Notes under the pieces: model-generated
Database searches by the model: none
What the model was told of the DNA's origin: nothing
Seen by the model: only the letters and a program-made list of their open reading frames with translations
Shown: one piece after another, positions 34,441-46,912 of the stretch
Numbering within the stretch: the first letter of the stretch is position 1
Layout: every line of letters starts with the position of its first letter
Translations under genes and position numbers: made by a program
Source: Epiperipatus broadwayi
Lineage: Eukaryota > Onychophora > Udeonychophora > Euonychophora > Peripatidae
Assembly: GCA_028023455.1 (NCBI GenBank)
Contig: JAQFVV010006273.1
Span: 2,976,001 to 3,040,000 of the forward strand
Direction of reading: 5' to 3'
DNA length: 64,000 nt

Positions 34441-36699
34441 TATGCCATGTGCTTACCCTATTGTATTATTGAATCTAATGGTATTGCAGGAAACACTTAA
34501 ATTTTACTTTTGGGCTGTGTTTTCTTCTCAAAATATCCATAAAACTTTGCTGTCTTTTAATTTAAAGGTATTTTCTAAAATTCAAGTGAACTTTTTTTCT
34601 AAATAATTTTTCTCTCAAAAACATTTTTTTAATGTCAGTTATATTTTTTGTATTGCCATCTTAAATCCAATATATTTTTAATAAAAAAACATATCTCTTC
34701 TATTAGAACTATTTCTACTTCAAACTCTTACACTGCCCTGTGCAGCTTACAGCAGTACAGGTTAAAATATTGGATCAAAGCTCAAAACTATGACTTATGT
34801 TACTCAAATGTCATATGATCTCCTAAGTCACTAATCGTTTTCTTGCTTTGTGCAATTTACTGCAGTGGTATAATGGTGACTTCACAATTAGAAATTTGAA
34901 CAGCAATTTTCAGCAAAGTTTATGTATACAAAAATTTCAATTTAATTAGCTGATTAAAAATATAGATCTTAATTTGCTACTAGAGTGCTCAAGTATTTGA
35001 TAAATGTTTTTAAATTTTTACTCAATTAATTTATTAAAGCAAATCATGGCTATATTTTGTGATCTAATATCTATTAATGTTCTTTTTCTCCACATAGTAA
35101 TCAGTAGTTTAAGTTCTTATTGAATCTTCTCTATTTTTTTCTCTTGATTATAAAAGTCTTAACTTTTTTAAAACATTTTAATGCAACTCTCTATCTTTAT
35201 TATTAATTTTAAATTGCTATAGACTCTTTCTTGTGCAAATTATTTTATTGACTTGAGAATTGCATTAAATCATGTACTTTTTTGTAATTCCTCTATCTTT
35301 TCATATTCCAGACAGAAAAGATATCTAAAGCTCACAACTTGACAATCATTGCTAAAATAACACTAAATAATCACTGGCCATTATATTCAAGCACAAATGT
35401 ATTTTCTGGCCAGCTAGGTACTCTAACAAAACCGTTGTTTTGAAATATATTAATTTAGTGAATAATTAATTCATTTTAAACTATCTAATCTGGTATAGAA
35501 AAGAAATATCTTCTGCAAATAATTCAATTGTTATGAGTTTAAACTTTAAGTAATTGATTTATCAAAAATATTTGACTATAAAGTTTATATAGTATAAAAA
35601 TGTAAATAAATTAAATTAGAGATGTGGTAAAAAAATTATGTATTAGTATAAGATAAATGAACTATTATCAAGTTTTTTTTTTTTTTTAAATAGCAAATTT
35701 ATTTAACCAGCCTTGGAAAGTTGTGTAAATATTAACCTTAAGTTGTTTATAACTTATCACTACTTGTTTTGCTTTTTATTTTATTATTTAAATATATTAT
35801 TTTTAATTTATGGCTCAAAGCATTACTGAACTCAATGCAAAATAAGATATTACAGAACATATATAATATCCAACATCAGATTTGTAAACTATGACAATAT
35901 AAGACCAGTTTTAAAAAATTCTTTTCATCAACTAAATAAAATACTTAGAATTAACCAATTACAAAGGATTTTTTATATTTGATAAATATATATTCTTTCA
36001 AAATTAGTCCTGTAAGCCTTCTGTTGACATAATTTACAGTTTAGAAGTTAACAATTATATATACCATATTAACTGTCATATAGGACACAGTGGCATATAA
36101 GAAGCTTTTTTTTATACAAATTTTTTAAAAAAAGAATAATTTTCTACATTTTTTCATGAATTTTCATAATGAGTTACTGTGCTAATTTTATAGCTATTTA
36201 TGTCACTAAAAATTTAACTAGGGAGAGAACTGCTGTGTTATTATTCCAAGTATGACTATCCACAAGTCCAGCATATGTGAATAGTGTTTTATCCAAGGAG
36301 ATCTATCTTGAAAACAATAAACTGCAAATATGAAGGACATTGCCACCAGACTCATTGAATTTTAACCAACATAATTCAACAAAATTTAAAATTTTGTTAT
36401 GTATTGTTATATTTTTTTGTTGTTGTTTTTTGTTTCCACACTTGGAAGCATGGATTTTTATACTTTGGAAGAGTTGAATATAAGTGTAAAAGGAGGGGGG
36501 GGTGATTGGATTTAGCTAAGTATTTTTTTATTACTGAATAAAATTTAGATCAACTTGCCCTCCTTTCAACTTGACATTGACCATCATAATATGGAATAAA
36601 GGTAAGATTTTGATATTATGTTAGCTGTTTATCATTGACTAATAATTGTTATACTTTTTTTCAGACTGAATGATTAATATTCTAGTGTGGACACTTTTT
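34441..36699. other. 2.3 kb AT-rich region, nothing recognised
   Basis: No coding or structural feature recognised. A G8 run lies near 36,494. The composition rises slightly at 36,220-36,360. Confidence 0.5.
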
Positions 36700-39113
36700 C
36701 CTATCAACATTAGAGTCATCCATGGATAATTGGTAAGTAAATGAAAGATGAAAATGCTGTAGGTAATTTTGGTTATGGTAATAGAAATGAGAGAGGACAT
36801 AGACTTGTGGAGTTTGCAGAAAAAGAAAAACTTTATATTATAAATGCTTTTTTTGAGAAAAATGTTAAAAGGAAATGGACATGGAAGCATCCAAGTGAAG
36901 GTACAGAAGAATTGGATTATGTTTTGACTAACAGAAAATACATAATTCAAGATTGTAATGTTCTTAATAAATTTAACACAGGAAGTGATCATCGATTAGT
37001 AAGATGTAAGATACATGTTAATGCAAAAATAGAGAGACAAAAATTATTAAGAAAAACAATATTTACAGTTGATATTCCTAATCTTCAAAAACATTCTAAT
37101 GAATATAAATTAGAACTTTCAAATCAGTTTCAAGTATTAGTAGATTTTGAACATGATTCAGATTTGAATGCCATTAATAGGAAAATAAGCGATACAGTTT
37201 TAAAAACTGCAACAAAGATAGCTGGTAGAAAAAAGCAGCAATTGACCAATAAAATTTCTACTGAGACTAGAGAATTTATGAAGAAAAGAAGGAATAGGGG
37301 GATATACAACAACGATGCATTAAAAGAGATTGAATATCTTGAATTTTGTAAAATGGTACAGAAAAGAGTTGAAAATGATATAAGAAAGTATAATTGTGAA
37401 CTAGCAAAAAAGCTATAGAAGAGAATAAAAGTCTAAAGAGTGTTAAACAACATTTTGGTATTGGTAGGAAATTTATATCTGCAATAAGGAAAAAAGATGG
37501 CATTATAACTAAAAAGAGAGATGGCATCATGAAATGTGTAGAAGACTTCTATCAAGAATTATATAGTAATAAAGAACAAGTGCCTCCTATATATATTATA
37601 TCTTCCGAGTTGCACAGAATTTTGAATGAGGAAGTGAGACATGTAATTAAATTTATGAAGAAAGGGAAGGCTCCAGGTAATGATGGAATTATAATTGATA
37701 TATTAAAAGAAGCAGATAAAGAAATACAAAATTTTTTAGCAAAGTTATATACCAAATGTCTAAATGATAAAGATATAGCAGATGATTGGAAGAATGTAGT
37801 ATTAATATTTAAAAAAGGTGATAAAGAAGATATTAGAAATTACAGACCTATCAGTCTTTTATCAGTTTTATACAAAAATTTTACTAAGATAATTACAACT
37901 CGTCTACAGAAAACACTGGATTTCTACCAACCAAGAGAACAAGCTGGATTTAAAAGTGGTTTTAGTAAAGTAGATCATATCCAGGTATTGAGAGAAATTA
38001 TAGAAAGGACAAATGAATATGAGTTGCCATTATGCTTAGGATATGTAGACAATGAAAAGCATTTGATTCTATAAATATTTCTTCAGTGATTAAAGTATTG
38101 GATCATCGTGGTGTAGATTCAGGATATTGTTATATTTTAAAAAATATTTATAAAAATTCAACAGCAATAATTAGATTACATAATGATAGTAGGAAAATCA
38201 ATATTGAAAAGGGTGTAAGACAGGGTGACTCCATATCTCCAAAACTTTTTACAGCAGTGCTGCAAGAAGTATTTTGTGGATTAAAATGGAAAGCTAAAGG
38301 AGTGAATGTAAATGGAAATTATTTAAGTCATTTCAATTTTGCAAATGATGTAGTTATTTTTGTAAATAATGCTTTAGAGCTACAGGAAATGTTGCAGGAG
38401 TTATCAGATGAAAATATGAAAGTAGGACTAAAGATAAATGTTGAAAAGACTAAAATAATGTTTAATAGATTTTTCTCAAAATATGAAAATAAAGATTAAT
38501 TATGATGAGTTAGAAGAAGTTAACAGTTACAAAAACCTTGGTCAAATTATTAATGCAGATGGAAATATAATGGATGAAATTAATCATAGAATTAAACTTG
38601 GTTGGAGTGCTTTTGGTAGAAATAACTTGATACTAAAAGGAAATATGCCTATGTGTTTGAAGAGGAAGGTTTTTAATAAATGTGTTTTTCCAGTTCTTAC
38701 TTATGGATCTGAGACTTGGACACTTAATAGAAGAGCAATACAGAGACTTCAGACCACTCAAAGAAGTATGGAGAGATGCATGTTAGGAGTAACTAGAAGG
38801 GGTCGAAAACACAATGTATGGGTAAGAGAACAAACAGGTGTTGCTGATCTCATTGAAAAAATTCAAAGACTGGAGTTGGGCTGGACATATTGTTAGAAGA
38901 AATGATAATACATGAACAATTGAAATTTTAAACTGGATTTCAAGAGATTGTAAAAGACCCAGACAGAGACCACATGAGATGGATGGATGAAATAAGAATG
39001 TGTGCAGGGGTGATGTGGAGAAGATAAGCTAAAGATAGGGAAAAATGGATAGAACTTGGAGAGACCTTCATCCTGCAGTGGATTGATAATGATGATGATG
39101 AATGGGATTATAA
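36700..39113 (+). mobile_element. RTE-type LINE, 5'-truncated, best copy
   Basis: Carries the C-terminal part of the endonuclease, the whole RT and the RTE C-terminal domain. It ends with the typical RTE 3' end: a frame through RWMDEIRMCAGVMWRR, EKWIELGETFILQWID and then a (TGA)n run with ATTATAAAA. About the first two thirds of the endonuclease is missing. Copies 1 (3.9 kb) and 2 (26.7 kb) are relatives. It is the least decayed protein-coding element of its family here. A target duplication was not identified. Confidence 0.92.
36741..39090 (+). pseudogene. RTE ORF2: endonuclease/reverse transcriptase, frameshifted
   Basis: Endonuclease end (36,741-37,010): NFGYGNRNERG, WTWKHPSEGTEELDYVLTNR and the catalytic GSDHRLV. 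Linker to 37,410. RT: NYRPISLLSVLYK, REQAGFKSGFSK, motif A region LCLGYVD, motif B VRQGDSISPKLF, motif C FNFANDVVIF, then SYKNLGQIINADG, IKLGWSAFG, and the C-terminal VLTYGSETWTLNRR. Motif C should be F-A-D-D; the first Asp is Asn (AAT for GAT), which would abolish polymerisation. Frameshifts: one extra A in an A-run near 37,405; one lost A near 38,058 inside motif A (EKAFDS becomes EKHLIL); shifts near 38,490 and 38,885; TGA/TAA stops in the tail. An intact protein would nick target DNA and reverse-transcribe its own RNA in the nucleus. Confidence 0.92.
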
Positions 39114-41654
39114 AAATCTTTTGTAATAAATATTTAAAAGTAATAATATAATTAGTTAGTTATGAAAAAAAAATTATAATATAGAATAAATTAGTCATGA
39201 CTGGAAGCTTGCTATTTTTCCACACGCGCCTTACTATTACTTTCAGACAACCAATAGCTGTTAAAACAGCGGTCTGAGGAGCGATCAGGCCTAGACACAT
39301 GACAGAGATTTTTTTTGACAAGAAAATAATGATAGCACTTTTCTCTTTTACTTAACTTTTATATATAAAAGCCAGTCTTAAGCATCTTGGCTTGAAAGCA
39401 ATAATGTAGCTAGATTTTGCTAATAGAAACTAAAAGATTTATAATTAGGGAGAAAATGTGCTTAAAAGAATGCGTAATGTAATTTACAATATAATTAAAG
39501 TAGATAAAAAAATAGATCTTAAAAGTCAGGTTTGATTAAAGAATCTATATTTTTGATTTAATTAAAAAAATAATGAGATTAAAAAGGGCTAAGATTTTAT
39601 TTTAAATTGAAGTTTGCATTTTTATGTTTTTTTCCTTGGAGATAATAGAATAAGAAAACAAATCATAATTAGATAGATCTAATGTGATTTTTACTTCAAT
39701 ATAAGAATTTGATTAAGTAGATCATTATTGTGTTAAAACATTTTGTTTTAATTAAATATAATAATAGTGTTTGGGATTATGAAAAACATAGAGATCAGTC
39801 AGAATATATATAAGAGTGAATTTCTTTAAATTTTTTCTTAGCTTTTAGCTCTGGACGTCCTAAAATTTCCATTGCTCTTTGAAGAAAGTCATTATGTTTA
39901 ATGGTTAAAAAGTAGAAAAGCCACTAACTGCTTGTAGTTTATCTTTAATTCAGTATTTGTCAATGTGAAATGCTATTTTCTCACAATGCAACTCCAAAAA
40001 ATATGATAATAAACTAGCAAGTATTCATTCAATAACTTCATTAAATAAAACTATTAGTCAAAGGGAACATTTTCAAAACATTTTTACATGTACATGCAAT
40101 CACTTGAAAGATTTTTCTCTTTTTTTAGGTTACAATTCTTTACCAGAAATGTAAAACATGAAATGTTATAAAAACATCAAAAATATTATATAATTAATAT
40201 TGTTATGCATTTTTTTTCTTTTATGGGCCTTCTTTTTTTTGTCTGTTATATTTATTTTAAAAAAAGTATTCAAACATTTTTAATACAAAATTTGGAAAAA
40301 TTCCTTCTCAAAAAAATAGTGAAGTTCATGTTTAAATCACACAATTACTGATACTTGGTCCGTAAAAATTATTAGAAACATTTTGTAGAAGTTTTACAAG
40401 TAAAATTAATTGTTTATCCGATTAGGTGTAGGCATTGAAATGCCCCATAAAAAATCAATAAAAATTTAACTTTTCAAGGCAATCATTTAATTCCACTAAT
40501 ATAATTATTTTAATATTTACAAATCCTGTTTGTTGACATTGGCGATAATCTAAGAAAGCAATATATAACATAATGTTAATACAATAATAAATATTTATAA
40601 CTACGCAAATAATCAAATATGAACGTATAAATATATTCTTTTTTTAAAAATATATAATAATCTTTAAAGTCAATTTATTAGATAGACTTTTATAAGCTTT
40701 AAGTAAAAGTATATCTTAAAAATTATTTATTAAAAAATAGTTTTAATTGCCAACGTTAAGACCTTAAACTGCCACTTTCAAATTCATTAGTCTAATCATT
40801 TATTTTGGCAAAATATTAAATTTTTTTTTTTTTAGAATTTATTACAGTTGGATATCAAATAATTTACAAGCTCATAAATCTAGATTTTTAATTAATATAT
40901 TTCAAATAGCTCAGAAGTTTATGAAATTTTATATAATTTAAATAACACTAAAATAAAAGGCAGAACAAATAAATTTAAAAGTTTTTGCTTACAGCATAAA
41001 ATTTCAAAACTTCTATATACCACATGATATAATCAAAAAGATTGGTGTGCTTTAATGTGATTTATGTAAAATCTAAATAAAAACTATATACAATAATATT
41101 AAAAAATTAAAATAATTTTAGGGATTTCATTTTTAATAATTTTTATATAAATAAAGAACTTAAAATAAATCATTCAGATATGAATAAAATGAGATGATCT
41201 TCTCTGTCAATAATTTTAAAATTTTTTGCACAAATAAACTTTGAATTTATAGTCTATTTAAACAAACTAATTTGTTTCACAATACAATTACATTTTCAGT
41301 TAAAAAGTTTATGCACGCAATTCTTTATACAACCTCTATAAAATATTTATTTCTTACAATTATAAAAAATAGAAATTCATCCTAAATCTTATTTATAGGT
41401 GCATGTGTTTGTATATATTTAAAACATGCTTGTATGTTCGTGGGTATTTTGTTTTAGTGCTCATGTATATGTTTTTATATATGAATAAATTTCCACATCT
41501 AAAACCCAGTTAAATTTTATTTTTAGAAAACCGTTTAGTTTTTGTCCATCATGAATTTAACTCTTTAGTAATTGACTAAAGCAATATTTAAAAAAGGAAA
41601 ATAGGCTTTTAAATTTAAAACCATTAGTAAAATATTTTTTTCAACTGCTCCATC
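39114..41654. other. 2.5 kb AT-rich region with one GC-richer patch
   Basis: At 39,200-39,300 a less AT-rich patch holds CACACGCGCC and ACCAATAGCTG, followed by TTTTATATATAAAAGCC near 39,357. The spacing is CCAAT-box/TATA-box-like, but no exon follows that I can recognise. The remainder is featureless AT-rich DNA. Confidence 0.4.
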
Positions 41655-41775
41655 CATATATATATATATTGAAGATTTATCTCTTTCACATGGGTATATA
41701 TATTGAAGGTCATTTACCTTTTTTACATGGATACATATACTGGAAATCATTTATCTTTTTCACATGTATGTGGTC
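41655..41775. repeat. ~35-bp minisatellite, three diverged units
   Basis: ATTGAAGATTTATCTCTTTC (41,668), ATTGAAGGTCATTTACC (41,702) and ACTGGAAATCATTTATC (41,739) each continue to TTTCACATGKRTA-like ends. Period 34-37 bp. The sequence continues directly into a segment resembling 62,650-62,750. Confidence 0.6.
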
Positions 41776-41869
41776 ATGTGTAATCTGTTGTATCAGATGG
41801 AATGGATAGCTCTAGAGAGCTTGAAAGTCAGAGTTCATATCCTTTATTATTACATTGAGTTTAGTATAG

Positions 41870-42637
<768 letters not shown>

Positions 42638-43471
42638 ATATATATATATATTAAATTTACAAAATTATAAAGATTAGATATAAACAGTGAAAATATAAAT
42701 GGAATTTATTTTTGTAATAAATTCGATAAAACTATAGCTATTAATCACCAATTAAAACACTGGGATCAGGGACCCTATCAAAACTTTGCAATGTTATTCT
42801 GATAATTTTCCAGTTATAGTGAATCACAATTCACTTATTTTTTCAAAATTTGTCTTTTTAATAAAGGATATTTCCAATTTTTAAATCAATTACCTTTTCA
42901 ACTTCTCATTTCACAAATCCCAATAATGCTTTCTTTAATATTAAACAGTTTTTCCATTTCATCAAATCTTTCTTGGTGGAAACAAGCTATGGTCTTTCTT
43001 GTTTTTAAAATCAGAATATATTTATCAACTTTATTATTTATTTCCAACAATCGTTCATTAACTTTATTATTTATTTTCAACAATCGTTCTTCATTATAAA
43101 AATAACCATAAACTATTAAATTATTTATATCTTAATTCAAGATATATTATAAAGTAAGTTTTTGCACCACATTAAATCCTAAATATAGACAAAACCATAG
43201 AAAATACTCTAATTACTCAAAATATTTTACAATCAAAATAGTTTTTAGATCTTCAAATTTGCAATAAGAACATTAATTTACTGATAATTTAGGAGCAATA
43301 TTTTTAAATTTAATAATCAACTCAACTATTTTATTGTATAAATTATTGTTTTGGTGAGTAAAAAAATTATGTTTCTATGTAAATATTTAATGTTTAACAA
43401 AGTACATAAAAACAGCCCCGAAAAGAAATTAAGAAAAAGACAATAATAAATAAATAAAATACCACATGCTT
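42638..43471. other. AT-rich region with a 33-bp tandem duplication
   Basis: A 33-bp unit beginning AACTTTATTATTTATTT is present twice at 43,027-43,092 with one difference, inside a 61-codon minus-strand frame (43,083-42,898) whose product repeats INNKVNERLLE / INNKVDK. The frame has a coiled-coil-like hydrophilic character but no recognised family. Confidence 0.5.
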
Positions 43472-44086
43472 CTTACGTGAATACTTTTTAATAGAATTTA
43501 ATAGAATTTATTTCTTCTTGCTTACCATTTCAACTGTCCAACAGTTATGATCAGACCTACAATATTTAAATATTCATAGACACATACTTGTAATTCAAAT
43601 GTAATTAATACTCATCTGTGCATAGATACTTATAAATAATATAAATATTACAAACAATATTCTATGTTATAAATTTTAAAATAATATAATTTTTCAATGA
43701 GCTCTATAATGATATATCTTTATTCCTTTTTAATTATTATTTTTTATTTTATTCTTAATTGGTTTGCTTTTTGGTAATTAGTTTTAATATGAAAAAGTAT
43801 ATATTAAAATTAAAACAAATTATGAAAAAGAGAATCAATTAAAAATAAGATAAAAAGTAATATTAATTTTAAATGAATAAGGATATATCGTTATAGAAAT
43901 CATTGAAAAATTATATTATTTTAAAATTCATAACATAGAGTGTTGTTTATAGTATTTATATTGTTTACAAATATGTATGCCTAGATAAAAATGTATGGGA
44001 GTTTTTATATGATTGCTCGATAGTTGAAACTGTAAGCACGAAGAAATAAATTCTATTAAAGTGCATTGAAAAGTATTCATGTAAGG
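43472..44086. repeat. Head-to-head inverted pair of Penelope-like tails (~300-bp hairpin arms)
   Basis: Left arm 43,472-43,790 and right arm 43,801-44,086 are reverse complements with a ~10-bp spacer. Shared pieces in the left-arm sense: CTTACRTGAATACTTTT, TTTAATAGAATTTATTTCTT, TTTCAACTRTC, ATAATATAAATA, TAAAATAATATAATTTTTCA, TTTTAATAT. The arms differ by substitutions and by ~30 bp missing from the right arm. The left arm holds a complete 40-nt Penelope motif (43,521-43,560, minus) and the right arm a shortened one (about 44,010-44,036, plus). The 3' tails therefore point outward and the truncated bodies meet in the middle. Confidence 0.85.
43521..43560 (-). ncRNA. 40-nt hammerhead-core-like motif (copy 3)
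   Basis: Minus strand: starts GTAGGTCTGATCATAACTG and ends GGACAGTTGAAATGGTAAG. It is again exactly 40 nt between GTAG and TAAG/TTAG. GAAA is intact and CTGATGA has become CTGATCA. The internal stem ACTG/CAGT is kept by sequence (AACTGTTGGACAGTT). It lies in the left arm of the inverted pair. Confidence 0.4.
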
Positions 44087-46912
44087 TGTATATATATATA
44101 TATATATATATATTGTAACAGTCACTCAATCTACCTTTGATCATGGACGGCACCACCAGATCATTATGTATCTGGAAAATTTGTTTACCGACATCAAAAA
44201 TGGATGGTGATGATGGTCTGCACTGACTAGAATCAGGGAGAAGCAAGAGCTCTTAACTATTGTTCAAACAACTGAGAAAACAAAAGCATTAAGACAAACG
44301 TCAGCCAAATTAAGTTTAAATAATTTGCAAATTTTATTAAGAAAAATATAAAATTTTAAAGTGTAGCTTCACATGTGATAAATATGGTTATATCAGGCAT
44401 GGACTAGAAAGAATAAAATGTTAACACTCTGGCAGACAGACTAATTTTCTAAAAGTGAATTAGAAAAGGGGTGAATAATTTTCCTTCAGCTGACAATTCA
44501 CCCGAAGCAATTCTGGTTTCCTTATTCAAAAGTTCTAAAAGGAAAAGCAATGGAAAGTTTCTTGCATGAATCAATTAACCAGCGCAGACGAGCATTCCGT
44601 AGTACATTGGATTAGAGACATCATATTGCCTCAGGACTGCTGCATGGACAAATCATGTTTAACATCACCAAGATTGATTACAATGCAAGAACAAAAAAAA
44701 AAGAATATGACAGAGTATAAATTATAAATGGAAGAAAACTTACGTCTACAATTTAATGAAATAGTAAAATTAAAAATTACTCTGGCATAAATGATTTAAA
44801 ATTAATAAAGTATTAAATCTCCTCATTTAAGGAAAACAGATATATAATACAGGTGAATAACCAACCAAAAAATTGGCCAAAACTAAACTGAGTAAGAATT
44901 AAAAGTCACCATAGTAGACAGATAAGTAATTTAGAAAACCATTTATGTCTGCCCAAATATTTCAAGAAAGTGAAATAATTAAAATACAAATAATTTTAGA
45001 AACTAAATTCCCAGTACACACTCTGGCAAATAAATTTAAAGCAAAAGCATAAAAGATCCAATAAATCTAGCAAACAAAATACTAAGATTTGACCTAGATT
45101 TTTTTTATAAGTTAATTTATCAGAGAGTGTATATGAGTTAAAAATATTAAAATATTCAATACTTTAGCAGAAAGAAACATTCTATCACCTACAATTTAAA
45201 TTGGAATTAAGAGGATCTTCCTGCTGGTGATTTATAAAAAAACAACAATTCCAGTTTTCTAATTCAGAGATATGAAAACAATATGGTCTTGTAGGAAATC
45301 GACAAAATGGCACCAGCGAGCATTTTTTGCCCTGGAATAATGCATCAAGAATCGAGACAAGAATTTCATATTGCTGGTAGGACAGCCCTTTGATATACTA
45401 CATTTAAAGCAATTCAAGGCTGATTTCACATACAAGACAAAAGAAGATGATGACGATCTTACATAATCTAAAAATGAATAGATGAAATCTCCAGTTTCAG
45501 AAAACCAGAACAATAAACATTGTAAACCACCCACCAAAAGATTTGCGGTTTGCAAGAAATACAAAATAAATGTATTTAAAAATTACTTATTGGAGAATAA
45601 AATAGGGGCAGGTAAGAAAATTAAATTTATGAGAGACTGCCAAAGCTTTTAGCACTAGTTATTAATAAAACAAGAGGGTATAATAAGCATATAAGATATA
45701 AACTCACAATACACTCTCCAATAAATAAAATTGAAAGCAAACTTGGAATCCTAAAACTAAGATTCCAAGACACACTATAAATACAAAGAAAAGCAAAACA
45801 TATAAAATACTTATGAGATTAAATACATATTAACTACAGATTTATTTTTAGGTTGAATGGAGATTTAATTAAAAGAAATTTATTTACCCTGGAAAGAATA
45901 AAAAACATATTTATTTTATAGTAAAGCAAAGTTCACATAGTTTTTCAAGGAGTGCACATTTTTATTTTAAATTCCATTTTTTAGGTGTTTCATTCTTTTA
46001 CAGCAGCAAGTGTAGAGGCAAATTTTGGGATCCTTCCTACTTCACTTTCATGACATGATAAAAGAATAGCTTGGAGTCATAGGTCCATCCTTTGGATGCA
46101 TATTGGAGGTCAGAATACATATAGTAGTGAATTTGGACATCTTGAAGAAACAAAATCTTTTATCAACAGCAACTTTTTAACAAGAAATTAAATGTCCAAA
46201 CTGCTGACAACACTACGAATTGCATCCAGCTAAATATAACTGCCAATAGTGAAATTATAAGATGCTGAATGAATCACTTTGACTAGCTTGTTACAGCCAA
46301 AAATAATCTCTCTCCTGTGTCCCAAATTTTTGGAAGTTATTTATACTCTCTTCAATCTCCTGTGTAAACTTTCTTGTTGTTCAATTCTACCCCTCAGGGC
46401 AGGGAAAATATCAACCTCCTGCTCAACCTAATTAAGAATTCTAACCAGGGATTATTTTATACAAAAACAGCAACACAAAATTAAATCTCAGCTTTTAAAA
46501 TTAGAATGTAATTAAAATAAAAGAAACAGAAATGCAATTAAAAAGTTTGCTTGCTTTTAATTATTTTGATTTTTAAAAAAGTAAAAACAAGCAGTAAAAG
46601 AAAATTATTTTAGAAATCACTTTTATAAAAAAATGATCTATTTTAAACATAAACAAGTATACATACGTGTTAATACATGTACTCATATAAACAATTTTTA
46701 AATGGTTTTAAATTTTTTTACCTTTATAAATTTAATGAAAATAAAAGGTTTTAATTTTTGGGTTATAAAACCATTGAATTGAAGAACTATCCAGCTCAAT
46801 ATAAATCAATGCAAAATAGGATAACAAATAGAAAGAAATTGTAATACTTTTAGAAAAATAAATAAATAAAAATGACTTTATGTTGACTATATAACTAAAA
46901 TGATTTTTGTGT
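44087..46912. other. 2.8 kb unassigned segment beginning (TA)n-TGTAACAGTC
   Basis: A TA tract (about 44,090-44,113) is followed by TGTAACAGTCACTCAATC, an LTR-like start. The next ~250 bp are GC-richer and hold ATTTTATTAAGAAAAATATAAA (near 44,333), an arrangement like the 18.2-kb unit. The rest is moderately GC-rich with no recognisable ORF; a 101-codon minus frame (45,259-45,564) has no known motif. Possibly the interior of a large non-autonomous element. Confidence 0.35.

Noticed and set aside
45259-45564. 101-codon minus frame as a host gene
   Set aside because: No family resemblance, no splice context or neighbouring exons; left as unassigned.
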